Source: Clostridiaceae bacterium (GTDB lineage: Bacteria; Bacillota; Clostridia; SK-Y3). From it: a stretch of 35,129 nt of DNA. Positions 25,086 through 33,774 of this stretch are shown in pieces. The stretch covers positions 1 to 35,129 of the forward strand of contig JAAYHJ010000058.1 of NCBI GenBank assembly GCA_012735465.1, in the 5' to 3' direction. Position numbers and translations under genes: made by a program. The notes below the pieces were generated by a model, which saw only the letters and a list, made by a program, of their open reading frames with translations, made no database searches and was not told the DNA's origin. Each line of letters opens with the position of its first letter. Position 1 is the first letter of the stretch.

Positions 25086-25762
25086 GTCATTGCATGAATG
25101 GTTTGCTGAATATTTCTGGCCCGTCTGCTATGCCTTCCTCGCAGGAAATTGAAGAAAGGATGGAAAAAATACTGTCTGCTCCTGAGTTTAAGGAGCAGAC
25201 TGATTATATTGGAGAATTTATACTTGACTTGCTTGACAAAATCTTTGGCAGCCTGTCGATAGGAGGCAAAAGGATTCAATTTATTGCAGTGATTGTATTT
25301 ATTGCTACGGCCTTGTTGTTAGCATTGCTGGTGGTTCTTGCAGTTAAGAATATTTCAAAGCATATGGGAAAATCTTTTAATGCCTTGGGGCCACAGGAGG
25401 ATGTATCATCAGGCAGGTTGTCGGCAGATGAAGCACTTATTATGGCAAAAAAAGAAGCGAAAAAAGAAAACTACGTAGGGGCCATCAAATGGCTTTTCCT
25501 GGGCGTCTTATTATCCCTTCACATTCAGTCCTATATTGTATTACATGAGTCAAAAACAAATCGCCAGTATTTTAATGAACTGAAGAAAAATCGTTTTGAG
25601 CTGTTGGGGCTGTTTGAAGACTTGGTGAGAAGGTTTAACAGTATTCGATATGGGGGTAGGCAGGCAACCAGGGAAGATTATTTGTATTGGTCGGATGCCG
25701 TCGGCCGGATTTATGCCAGTATATACAAGACTGGGAACAAGGGAGATGGTCAGCATTCATAA
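25064..25762 (+). CDS. DUF4129-type membrane protein
   Basis: Protein of 232 residues with one membrane span (about residues 70-95, FIAVIVFIATALLLALLVVL) and a C-terminal cytoplasmic helical domain. SADEALIMAKKEAKKENY, ESKTNRQYFNEL and RFNSIRYGGRQATREDY match the DUF4129 pattern, normally the C-terminus of transglutaminase-type proteins of MoxR clusters. The ATG overlaps the end of the upstream gene and has AAGGAGAACGAAC before it. It is coupled to the DUF4350 gene by overlap. Confidence 0.83.
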   Translation: MGKYILLSHCMNGLLNISGPSAMPSSQEIEERMEKILSAPEFKEQTDYIGEFILDLLDKIFGSLSIGGKRIQFIAVIVFIATALLLALLVVLAVKNISKHMGKSFNALGPQEDVSSGRLSADEALIMAKKEAKKENYVGAIKWLFLGVLLSLHIQSYIVLHESKTNRQYFNELKKNRFELLGLFEDLVRRFNSIRYGGRQATREDYLYWSDAVGRIYASIYKTGNKGDGQHS

Positions 25763-26822
25763 AAATAAAGAGTTGTGGATACTTTTTATAATTATTGCCT
25801 TAATCATTACAGGCAGTTTTATGCTGTATATTTTTTCTTTTCAGGACGATTTGCTTATTCTTTCGACAAAAAGTGCACAACCCTTGGGAGTAAAAGGCCT
25901 GTATCTTTTGCTGGAAGAGCTGGATTTTAATGTATCATCCGTAAGCGGTGATATTTCACATTATAAAGGTGTGGTTATTTTATTTGAGCCGCAAATGGGC
26001 ATGGCTCATGACGAAAAAATTATGCCCTTTAAAGAATGGGTAAGCCGCGGCAATACATTGATTATAGTAGGCAATTACAACCGCTTTTTTAAGTTTTTAG
26101 ATGACCCGGATGATATGCAGGAAAAAAGCATACCGGAGACCTTCAAATGGCCTGAAGACCATGAGGGTATATTTTACGACATACCCTATGGCAGGGGGAA
26201 TTTTAGATTGATTCCTGATTTAAATTTTTTTACCAATGCAGGAATGAGGAAAAAAGGGAATGCAACCAGGATAATAAATTGCCTGTGGGAGTATCATGAT
26301 GTACCCATATATTTTTATTCTTTTTTGGATGAAGGCAGATTAAAATTGTCCGGGGTGTGGAGCAATTCCCCTATTAGCCTTTTAAACTGGACCGAAAGAT
26401 TTATCCTTATTCAAATACTGCTGGGAATAATCCTATATGTTTTCTTTGTAGGGAAAAGGCTGGGGCTTCCCGTGGTTTATGAGGAAGAAGCATTAAGAAA
26501 AGAAAATGAAGATGTGCTGGCACTGGCAGCGCTTATGGAGAGGGCGGACCTCAGGCAGGATGCATTAATGCTGTATTACAGGCAGTTTGAAAAAGAGGCG
26601 TCCGGTTATTTTAAAAGGGATATAAGCGGAAATGCCGAATTGTTGGAAGAACTTTGGATGCAGTATGAACTTGGCAATCTTGATGAATTAAGGGAGGTAC
26701 ATGAATATACAGAAAGCATTAAAAAAGGAGAGGCCTTGTCTAAAGAAAATATGATTGATGCTTTTAGGAAGATAGATAAGTTAAGAGAAACATTTGTAAA
26801 TAATGGAAAAGGTTATTGCTAA
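25746..26822 (+). CDS. DUF4350-type membrane protein
   Basis: Protein of 358 residues with an N-terminal membrane span (about residues 10-32), an extracytoplasmic DUF4350 domain (GLYLLLEELDFNVSSV, then a GATase-like WVSRGNTLIIVGNYNRF core) and a second span near residues 215-237 (FILIQILLGIILYVFFVGKRLG). A charged helical tail follows. The open frame extends back to 25650, but that part lies within the DUF4129 gene, and ATG 25746 begins a typical anchor. The GGGAG just upstream is close to the ATG, so coupling to the overlapping upstream gene is likely. In related genomes moxR usually follows at once. Here it is 8 kb away. Confidence 0.83.
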   Translation: MVSIHKNKELWILFIIIALIITGSFMLYIFSFQDDLLILSTKSAQPLGVKGLYLLLEELDFNVSSVSGDISHYKGVVILFEPQMGMAHDEKIMPFKEWVSRGNTLIIVGNYNRFFKFLDDPDDMQEKSIPETFKWPEDHEGIFYDIPYGRGNFRLIPDLNFFTNAGMRKKGNATRIINCLWEYHDVPIYFYSFLDEGRLKLSGVWSNSPISLLNWTERFILIQILLGIILYVFFVGKRLGLPVVYEEEALRKENEDVLALAALMERADLRQDALMLYYRQFEKEASGYFKRDISGNAELLEELWMQYELGNLDELREVHEYTESIKKGEALSKENMIDAFRKIDKLRETFVNNGKGYC

Positions 26823-27234
26823 GGATCACCTCGACTGGTCATGTTAGTAGGGATGTTTTTTTTGGCCTATAACAACTGCCCTTGTTGCGGTTTTGCCGTT
26901 CATCCAATGAAATATGCATTTTGTCAGGAATAATTGAAAAATGTAGAACGGTTTAATATGATGAAACAAGATTAATTATGTATACACATAATGAATAGGA
27001 AAAATTTGGAGTCGGAGATTTCAAAACCAGCGATATAGATGCCTTGAAAGTTATTATAAAGGTTTGTAGTAAGCATGAAAATTTGATTGTTATTTCCAAT
27101 ATGAAGTAAAATATCAATTCAATTTGGAAGGTGGTGACATAAATGATATGGTTGTGCTTAAAATTTGAAAATACATCATAAGCTATCTGCTAATTATTTC
27201 TTAGTTTAAGTCCAGCTGTGGTATTAGTTTTTTA
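26823..27234. other. Gene-poor stretch with short protein remnants
   Basis: No full gene is visible in these 412 bases. A 26-codon ORF at 26853-26933 (CPCCGFAVHP, then FCQE) resembles the start of a small CPCC zinc-motif protein but is cut short. Codons around 27000-27108 read FGVGDFKTSDIDALKVII and then stop. ATG 27143, with AAGGTGGTG upstream, opens only 12 codons. The stretch looks like decayed coding DNA at the left edge of the segment that separates the DUF4350 gene from moxR. Confidence 0.5.
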
Positions 27235-27924
27235 TTGCCATATTTTACTACAGGATGGGGGCGAATTATTATAGAAGCAATACAGAAAGCCATAAGGGAA
27301 AGCAATATTAGTGTTGTTTTTATACTGGCAGGTATATTGATAGCGGTGGTGGCCATTTTTTGTTGCTTGATTTTTAGTCCTGCAGCAAAAAGTTATACGA
27401 AAGTTCAATGGATTATCATTCTAGCTTTGGTTGCCGTAATTTCTATAACTATTTCTATATTTTTAGCAAGGAAAATAATGGACAGTTTAGATATAAAAAG
27501 GAGCAAGGTTTGGCAGGATTTACGGAAAAGAGGATACGAAAATGATTTTATTTCATCCATTGATTACGAAATAAATCATAATCTTCTTGTGAAGTTTGAA
27601 GATAAGAATTATAAACTCCATTTATTTGTTACTCGTGCTTGGTTCATATTTATTTCAAGAAATGGGTCGACAATAAGGAAGACAGAGGAAGTAGTTTGGA
27701 TGTATTCCAAAATGCCTCAGGGAGTTACATTTGACAATGGTAAAGATATGCTGATTATTGGTTTCCGGGATGGAAGTGTTTTTAATAACTATTGCTTTTT
27801 ATCTTGCGCTAAAATTATCGCAGCTTGTAAAAATAAACTGCCCAACATTTCTTACGGTTATAGCGAGGAAATGGAAAATTTGTTTAACAAGAATCCAGAA
27901 GCGTTAATAAAAAAATCATTTTAA
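27235..27924 (+). CDS. Uncharacterised membrane protein, about 229 residues
   Basis: I do not recognise the family with confidence. It has two hydrophobic segments (about residues 26-48 and 58-76), then a soluble C-terminal domain with strands (HNLLVKFEDKNYKLHLFVTR, WFIFISRNGS, DMLIIGFRDGS) of PH-like or bacterial-PH-like character. There is no good start: the frame opens after TAG 27202 with only TTG 27235 and no ribosome site, so the N-terminus may be lost or wrong. The gene lies in the decaying segment left of the broken SLH surface gene. Confidence 0.5.
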   Translation: MPYFTTGWGRIIIEAIQKAIRESNISVVFILAGILIAVVAIFCCLIFSPAAKSYTKVQWIIILALVAVISITISIFLARKIMDSLDIKRSKVWQDLRKRGYENDFISSIDYEINHNLLVKFEDKNYKLHLFVTRAWFIFISRNGSTIRKTEEVVWMYSKMPQGVTFDNGKDMLIIGFRDGSVFNNYCFLSCAKIIAACKNKLPNISYGYSEEMENLFNKNPEALIKKSF

Positions 27925-28244
27925 TTATAAGCAACATAAATACATGCTTAAAAGGAGTGTTGATTAAAATGAGAGTTAGAGTAGAACGCATAATGTCAAC
28001 AATTTTAATTTTGTGTATGTTGTTAACATTGGTGCCACCAGCTGTTTTTGCAAACACAAATTTTTTTTATGAAGACGTGATTGGTTTAGAATCACGGCAG
28101 CTTGATGATATTATTGCCGAAGCATTCCAAACAGATGTTTAATCGGCAGCAACAAATGAAGCACCGGATGGATATGTTCCTAAAAACACGGTTATTGAAC
28201 CAACTGTTCGACTATTTGCTGAAGAATCTTCAAAAAAGGTTTTA

Positions 28245-29051
28245 TTGGTGGAAGATGTTCTTCCGTGGGATTCAACAGCAAATCAAGTGGTATTAGGGTC
28301 AATAACTCAATATCAGAAGGTTACAACATCCCAGTTTTTATCTGTAGATTTATCCGAGTATGGAGTAATTGTTTTTGCGAATGACCAACCGTTTTCCACA
28401 TATGAAAATTATAGGGAATTTAAAGAATACATGGAGTTGTTTGCAAGTATAGGCGGTGTTATTGTTTTTGGAGCTTGTGATGCTGGTTGGTCAGAAGGAT
28501 CTTTGATTGAGAAGTTGCCAGGTAATGTAAGTAAAAAAACACACTATGTTGTAAGGAATCATATTGCAGATTATAATCACCCTATTGTGACAGGAGTACT
28601 GTCTGATAACATAGCTTTGTTGGATGAAGATTTAACAGGATCATATTGCAGCCATGTTTCTTTTGACGAAGAATCATTACCGGCGGGTAGCAAAATAATT
28701 TTGAGAGAAAATGACACAAATCGTCCAACATTAGTTGAATATCCGCTTGGAAAAGGTCGAGTTATAGCATCAGGGCTTACTTGGGAATTTACATATGATA
28801 GGGCAGGGAGAAATGGTTCATATGGGTATATTGGTTATTTTGCTCGGAAAGCAATGGACGATATGTTCCGCTATGCTATCCGCGTAAGTAGCATTGACGT
28901 AGTGGATTTGAAAGAACTAAAACAATATTATATGAACAAAAATGCTCATTACATTGTAGTGGGTAATAAGCATGCTCCCAATAATGCTCCGATAGAAAAT
29001 GCAACTGTATCAATCGGAGAAAAAAATATACTACCGATGCTAATGGAATGA
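28245..29051 (+). CDS. Surface-protein fragment: GATase-like domain (same gene as 27969-33562)
   Basis: Open piece between the first in-frame stop and the frameshift, 268 codons. VLLVEDVLPWD starts a class-I-glutamine-amidotransferase-like or ThuA-like Rossmann domain (YGVIVFANDQPF, GGVIVFGACDAGW, YPLGKGRVIASGLTWEF), the same fold type as in DUF4350 proteins but without the catalytic amidotransferase Cys-His-Glu. It then enters a small beta module (NAPIENATVSIGEK) whose second half lies in the next frame. ATG-independent; no ribosome site at 28245. Confidence 0.55.
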   Translation: MVEDVLPWDSTANQVVLGSITQYQKVTTSQFLSVDLSEYGVIVFANDQPFSTYENYREFKEYMELFASIGGVIVFGACDAGWSEGSLIEKLPGNVSKKTHYVVRNHIADYNHPIVTGVLSDNIALLDEDLTGSYCSHVSFDEESLPAGSKIILRENDTNRPTLVEYPLGKGRVIASGLTWEFTYDRAGRNGSYGYIGYFARKAMDDMFRYAIRVSSIDVVDLKELKQYYMNKNAHYIVVGNKHAPNNAPIENATVSIGEKNILPMLME

Positions 29052-30403
29052 TTACATATAACGATGCTTTTGGTGTTAATACAGTAACAGTCACTGCTGA
29101 TGGATACAGAACCAACAAGCAGTACTATAATTTACAACCAAGAACCTCCCGTATGATATTTATGGAGAAGGATAAGAATGACGGGAAACCATACATATCC
29201 ATGGTTGCTGATACTAAAATGTATTACGACTTAAGAACTCAAACAAGGCAGTTTACCGAAGGTGATTCCACCATGCTCAATTTAAAAGTGGAAGGGGTTT
29301 GGAGGGAACATTCGCCCGGCAGATATATTATTTATCAAGACAGCATAGCCGGGGGTGCAGCCGGGAAATCAATTTCAAGTGCTGATGGTAATTTTTCGTT
29401 TGCACCAGGCAAATTATTAAATCCTGAGGTACCAGTAAAATTAAAAATGGTTTCAAATAACGGCATTGAATCAGAACCTATCGTTATTAATCTTACAATC
29501 AGTAAAAAGAATAATGTTTCAAACCAATTCAAGAATGCGTATAACATTAATAATGTCAGTAAGATAAAGCTAGGCGGAGACATCAATGCAAACGTCCCTA
29601 ATGATGATTTCAAAAAATTATTCCCTCTTGATTTATCTATAGAGGGTGCGGAAGTTCCCGTTGAGATAAGTGTATCGGAGGACGCTGACGGATATACAAT
29701 CAAGGGCGTTGTTGGCTTTATTTCAGGTGAATACACTAAGGGCCTTTTGAATGGTAGAAGCGAAGATGATAAAAAAGAATGGAGCAATTTAAAAAAGGAC
29801 ATTCAAAATGCAAAAGAGCTTCTTAGTGATAGAACTAAACTATTTAATGAGCGAAGGGATAAATTAGCGAAGACCCCATGGAAAAGCGGTGTTTCTTTTG
29901 AGGTACAAGTATGCGGATTTATTGAGGTAAAGCTTGATAAAAATGGCAATATTGTATCTGGAAGCGGTGGGCTCGTTGTTGACGGAGGAGCGGAGTACAA
30001 GTTCGGAAGGACATTTGCCGCTGGCCCTGTTCCTGTATATTTTGAACTTAAGGTAGGGGTTGGAGCCAAATTCCAAGGCGATTTTACTTTTTATACAGCA
30101 GATGAGGGTTTAGGATTTAAATTAGGAGGCTCAATAAAAATAACTCTTCCAAAGTTAGCGGTAGGTGGCGGTGTTGGCGTTCACGGTGTTGCAACCGTTG
30201 GTGTTGAAGGCGGAGCAGAATTGGAAATGGGAATCGCTCCCGACTGGGAGGGAACAATAGAAGCATATGGTGCAGTTAATATTAAAATACTTTTTGTTGT
30301 GGATTTTCAATGGAAATTTGCCAAAGGAACTTGGCAGCTTTGGCCGACCGCCAATAAAGCAAAAGCACTTTCCTTATTTGGCGATGAATATGAATATCTA
30401 TAA
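29048..30403 (+). CDS. Surface-protein fragment: beta-module and beta-rich region
   Basis: Middle fragment, 451 codons, in the -1 frame relative to the previous piece. It completes the carboxypeptidase-regulatory-like module (GVNTVTVTADGYRTNKQYY) and then holds about 300 residues of strand-rich sequence with many glycines (LGGSIKITLPKLAVGGGVGV, HGVATVGVEGGAELEMG) that looks like a repetitive beta sheet or barrel. It ends at TAA 30401. I cannot assign this middle region to a known domain. Confidence 0.5.
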   Translation: MITYNDAFGVNTVTVTADGYRTNKQYYNLQPRTSRMIFMEKDKNDGKPYISMVADTKMYYDLRTQTRQFTEGDSTMLNLKVEGVWREHSPGRYIIYQDSIAGGAAGKSISSADGNFSFAPGKLLNPEVPVKLKMVSNNGIESEPIVINLTISKKNNVSNQFKNAYNINNVSKIKLGGDINANVPNDDFKKLFPLDLSIEGAEVPVEISVSEDADGYTIKGVVGFISGEYTKGLLNGRSEDDKKEWSNLKKDIQNAKELLSDRTKLFNERRDKLAKTPWKSGVSFEVQVCGFIEVKLDKNGNIVSGSGGLVVDGGAEYKFGRTFAAGPVPVYFELKVGVGAKFQGDFTFYTADEGLGFKLGGSIKITLPKLAVGGGVGVHGVATVGVEGGAELEMGIAPDWEGTIEAYGAVNIKILFVVDFQWKFAKGTWQLWPTANKAKALSLFGDEYEYL

Positions 30404-30472
30404 CCCGAATTATCAATAATATCACGTGATTACAACCAAAAAACGACTGCGTGGAACGGCGGTGGAAACGCA

Positions 30473-33400
30473 ATGCTATTTGGTATAGTCGATGAGGCAG
30501 ATATTACCTCCTTGCAAGATTGGATTATGCCAAACTCAATTCCACAAATGTCCAAGGTAGGGGATAAATTAGTGATGCTTTTCCATGCAGATGATCCCTC
30601 AAGAGCTACAGGGGATAATACGGTACTTATGTATTCTGTTTACGAAAACAATGTATGGAGTGAGCCGAAACCAGTATGGGCAAGTGATACCGCCGATTTA
30701 TTCTTCGATCAAATCGTAGTAAATGATGAGCTGTACGTTGTTTGGCAAAAACAAAATAGCAAAGTAACCAAAGTTACGCCAGAAGAATTATTAGCAGAAA
30801 CAGCAAGGAACGCAGAGATTTGCTATGCAAAATGGAACAAGAATAATAATTCTTTTGAGCAGCAAAGGTTTATTACCAACAATACTGTTTTAGATATGTA
30901 TCCAACAGTAGCGGTAAATGGTAGTGAAGTTTCTGTTGTTTGGGTAAGCAATAGTGAAAGTGATCCATTTGGAACTTCAGGGAAGTATTCAATAATGAAA
31001 TCATCTTTAGTAAATGGAAATTTTAGCACCCCGGTTAAGGTGTATGAAACAACGGATTATATTTCAGATATATCGGCTGGATTTATAAATAATAAGTTGG
31101 CTGCAATAGCTCTGACCGGATTTGATGTAGAAACCGCGGCCGTTATTTACATAAGTGATGATGAGACAAAGAATGTACAAAATTCTGTTACCGCCAGTGC
31201 GCCTAAATTTAACAATGGAAAATTTTATTGGCAATTAGAGGGTGCTATTTACGAATATGATCCGGTGAAAAACTTAACAACGGAAATTACTGCCGGCTTT
31301 GAAAAGGTTATTTCTTCCTCTTATAAACTTGTCAACAATAAAGATAAATCCGCTATTGTGTGGGTAGATGTAACAGATAATATTTATAGTTTAAAAGCAT
31401 CTATATTATCAGGAAATAGCTGGAGTGCTCCGATTACATTGTTGACACTTGATGATAATATCATTCAGTATATGGACGTTTCTTTGCTTGATAACGGTAA
31501 TTGGCAGGTCGTTATGAATAACCTGAAAAAAGACAGTGATAGGTACTCGCTTATGTTTGCAAACATCAACACTAAAACGGATATTTCGTTAGAATCAGCA
31601 TACGCTAACGAACGTGATAAAAACGGTAATTCTTTGCCTATTAATTATTCGGTTAAAAATTTGGGTGAAAATACTGTTGAGAGAGTGCATTTGAAAATTT
31701 ATACAGGTGACCACACTTATGTTGATAAATTTGTTACTTGCAAAATTGAACCGGGAGCAACAGTCAATTTTACAGAAAATATTGATGTCTCTAATATAGA
31801 TACTGTTACAGATGTAGCCATATATGTTGAATCGGAAGATGAGAGTAACTTAACTGACAATAGTGCAATTATTAAAATAGGACTTGTTGATGTTTCAGTA
31901 TCATTGTCAAGATATCAGATAGATCAGAATACTATAGTTGTAAACGCCCATATAAAGAATGAATCAAAAACACCGGCCAACGTTGCAATTAGTGTTATTG
32001 AAGATTCGTTGGATGGCATTGTATTGGATGTAAAAAATCTTGGTGTGTTAAGCAATGAGCAAGATTATATTTATATTTACACCATTGATATAACGAAAGT
32101 AGATTTCAGGGGTGATGATAAAAAATCATACTTTTTTAAGATAGATACCCTTGAACCAAATTTAAACAGCGATATCAGCGATGTGATTATTGTTTATCCT
32201 ATTGCAGAGGAAAATATTGGGACGGAACAAATAGAAGAAATTGTTATAGTACCTGTCACTGGAATATCCCTCAGCAGAAAAACCGTGGAACTTACCATAA
32301 ATGGCGAAATATATGAGAGTATGCAACTTTCCGCTACTATTTATCCGCAAAATGCTACAAATAAAGGTGTTATGTGGGAAGTGGAAAATGCCGATATTGC
32401 GCATATTGATAGCGAAGGTGTAATTACCGCAAGAAGTGCCGGAAAAACAAAAGTAATAGCAAAAAGCTATGACGGAGAATTTATTGATGAAGCTATTGTA
32501 ACCGTAAGCGACGTTGCAAAATATCAGTTGACAATAAAGGCGGGTACTGGCGGAACAATTACAAAAGGTTCGGAAGGAAAATATCTTGCCGGCGAGAGCA
32601 TCGAGATTTCTGCAAAAGCAAATAGTGGATATGTATTCAAGAACTGGACATCATCAAATGGAGGAACATTTGCGGATGCAAACAGTGCCTCAACCACATT
32701 TACCATGCCATCAAACGATACTACCATAACTGCCAATTTTGAGTCAACTGGCGGCGGTGGTGGCGGCGGTGGTACAACCACCTACACTGTAAAATTTGAA
32801 ACCAATGGTGGAAGTAAAATTGCTAATCAGTACGTAGCACAAAATGAAAAAGCTGTTCAACCAGACGCTCCCACCAAGCACGGTTTTACTTTCGCTGGCT
32901 GGTATTTGGATAAGGAATTGACAAAAGAATATGATTTTAATACGCTGATAACAGCTAACATAACTCTCTATGCTAAATGGATAGATGAGCCAACAAAGAC
33001 GGATGAATGGGTGAATCGATTTACAGATGTAAAGGATTCCGATTGGTTCTATGACGCAGTGCAGTTTGTTGCACAAAAAGGAATAACTCAGGGGATATCC
33101 GCAACATTATTCGATCCGCAAGGAAAGGTGACAAGAGCACAGTTTATCACTATGCTTTGTAGAGCTTATGGTATTGAGGAAAGGACTGGTGATAATTTCT
33201 CGGATGCCGGTGATACATGGTACACAGGCTATCTTGCAGCGGCAAAACAGCTCGGTATTTCCAATGGTGTTGGTGATAATATGTTTGCGCCGGAACAGGA
33301 AATCACAAGAGAGCAGATGGTCACGCTGATTTATAACTATGTAAAATCTATCAGCAGAGAGTCAATAGAGGAATGGGAAATTAATTTACCATATGCGGAT

Positions 33401-33562
33401 AAAGACAGTATTTCCAGTTGGGCGATAGAAGGTGTTATGTTCGGAACAATTAAAAAATGGGTTAAAGGAAAAGACAATAATTCTTTTGTTCCACAAGGCA
33501 AGGCAACAAGAGCTGAACTTGCACAAATATTCTATAATATGTTTACAGTCGAAAATGAATAA
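30473..33562 (+). CDS. Surface-protein fragment: propeller-like, CARDB, Big2, repeat and SLH domains
   Basis: The largest surviving piece, 1,029 codons. Residues 1-370 show repeated blocks like VVWVSNSES and IVWVDVTDNIYSLKAS, suggesting a beta-propeller. About 375-590 contain two CARDB-like units (INYSVKNLGENTVERVHLKI, VVNAHIKNESKTPANVAISV). A Big2 domain follows (VTGISLSRKTVELTINGE to DEAIVTVSD), then a cell-wall repeat (KAGTGGTITKGSEGKYLAGE), a short poly-Gly linker, a Listeria-Bacteroides repeat (FETNGGSKIANQYVAQNEKA) and three SLH domains to the end. SLH domains bind pyruvylated wall polymer. ATG 30473 has GGCGGTGG upstream, so a restart is possible but would lack a signal peptide. Confidence 0.6.
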   Translation: MLFGIVDEADITSLQDWIMPNSIPQMSKVGDKLVMLFHADDPSRATGDNTVLMYSVYENNVWSEPKPVWASDTADLFFDQIVVNDELYVVWQKQNSKVTKVTPEELLAETARNAEICYAKWNKNNNSFEQQRFITNNTVLDMYPTVAVNGSEVSVVWVSNSESDPFGTSGKYSIMKSSLVNGNFSTPVKVYETTDYISDISAGFINNKLAAIALTGFDVETAAVIYISDDETKNVQNSVTASAPKFNNGKFYWQLEGAIYEYDPVKNLTTEITAGFEKVISSSYKLVNNKDKSAIVWVDVTDNIYSLKASILSGNSWSAPITLLTLDDNIIQYMDVSLLDNGNWQVVMNNLKKDSDRYSLMFANINTKTDISLESAYANERDKNGNSLPINYSVKNLGENTVERVHLKIYTGDHTYVDKFVTCKIEPGATVNFTENIDVSNIDTVTDVAIYVESEDESNLTDNSAIIKIGLVDVSVSLSRYQIDQNTIVVNAHIKNESKTPANVAISVIEDSLDGIVLDVKNLGVLSNEQDYIYIYTIDITKVDFRGDDKKSYFFKIDTLEPNLNSDISDVIIVYPIAEENIGTEQIEEIVIVPVTGISLSRKTVELTINGEIYESMQLSATIYPQNATNKGVMWEVENADIAHIDSEGVITARSAGKTKVIAKSYDGEFIDEAIVTVSDVAKYQLTIKAGTGGTITKGSEGKYLAGESIEISAKANSGYVFKNWTSSNGGTFADANSASTTFTMPSNDTTITANFESTGGGGGGGGTTTYTVKFETNGGSKIANQYVAQNEKAVQPDAPTKHGFTFAGWYLDKELTKEYDFNTLITANITLYAKWIDEPTKTDEWVNRFTDVKDSDWFYDAVQFVAQKGITQGISATLFDPQGKVTRAQFITMLCRAYGIEERTGDNFSDAGDTWYTGYLAAAKQLGISNGVGDNMFAPEQEITREQMVTLIYNYVKSISRESIEEWEINLPYADKDSISSWAIEGVMFGTIKKWVKGKDNNSFVPQGKATRAELAQIFYNMFTVENE

Positions 33563-33574
33563 ATAGCAATGATG

Positions 33575-33614
33575 CAGCGGTTTAGTCGAGAGACTGAACC
33601 GCTGTTTTATGGAT
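33575..33614 (+). terminator. Terminator after the SLH surface gene
   Basis: CAGCGGTTTAGTC at 33575-33587 pairs with GACTGAACCGCTG at 33592-33604 with one G-U pair and a GAGA tetraloop, followed by TTTTA. Confidence 0.8.
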
Positions 33615-33630
33615 TTTTTCCAAAAAATCA

Positions 33631-33659
33631 TTGTAAGATGTGGTAAAAAATTATATAAT
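33631..33659 (+). promoter_or_regulatory. Promoter of the LytTR regulator gene
   Basis: TTGTAA at 33631-33636 and a perfect TATAAT at 33654-33659, exactly 17 bases apart, predict a start near 33666 and a leader of about 110 bases. Confidence 0.65.
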
Positions 33660-33697
33660 TTTATTAATAAACTAAAGTTAAGTTAATATTTGTATTT

Positions 33698-33750
33698 AAG
33701 GAGGTTGTTAACATATTATAGTTTATCTTACATTTATCCTCCTTTTTTTT
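33698..33750 (+). promoter_or_regulatory. Leader hairpin that can act as terminator and hide a ribosome site
   Basis: A perfect Shine-Dalgarno sequence AAGGAGG (33698-33704) with no start codon at a useful distance pairs with CCTCCTT (33738-33744), which runs into eight Ts (33743-33750). The loop is 33 bases. It lies between the promoter and the LytTR gene, so it is a candidate attenuator. The long loop lowers confidence. Confidence 0.4.
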
Positions 33751-33774
33751 AATAATTGGATGTGGTGATGAGAC

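Larger units (their letters stand above)
27969..33562 (+). pseudogene. Large SLH-domain surface protein, broken by two stops and one frameshift
   Basis: One ancestral gene of about 1,860 codons. A signal peptide (STILILCMLLTLVPPAVFA) begins at ATG 27969 with AAAGGAG at 27951-27957. TAA at 28140 interrupts it, and the same frame continues coding (SAATNEAPDGYVP). A missing base in the A7 run at 29020-29026 shifts it to -1; restoring the base gives EKKYTTDANGMITYND. A second TAA at 30401 is again followed by coding in the same frame (PELSIISRDYNQK). Both stops would be Gln if CAA mutated to TAA. Domains in order: GATase/ThuA-like, carboxypeptidase-regulatory-like, a beta-rich region, a propeller-like region, CARDB-like, Big2, repeats, and three SLH domains anchoring it to the cell wall. 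Confidence 0.75.

Noticed and set aside
28140-30403. TAA recoded as a sense codon in this organism
   Set aside because: All other genes use TAA as a normal stop, and the same gene also carries a frameshift, so decay is the better reading.
32750-32776. GGC/GGT triplet repeat as an unstable phase-variable tract
   Set aside because: It is a mixed-codon poly-Gly linker in triplets between two repeat domains and cannot shift the frame.
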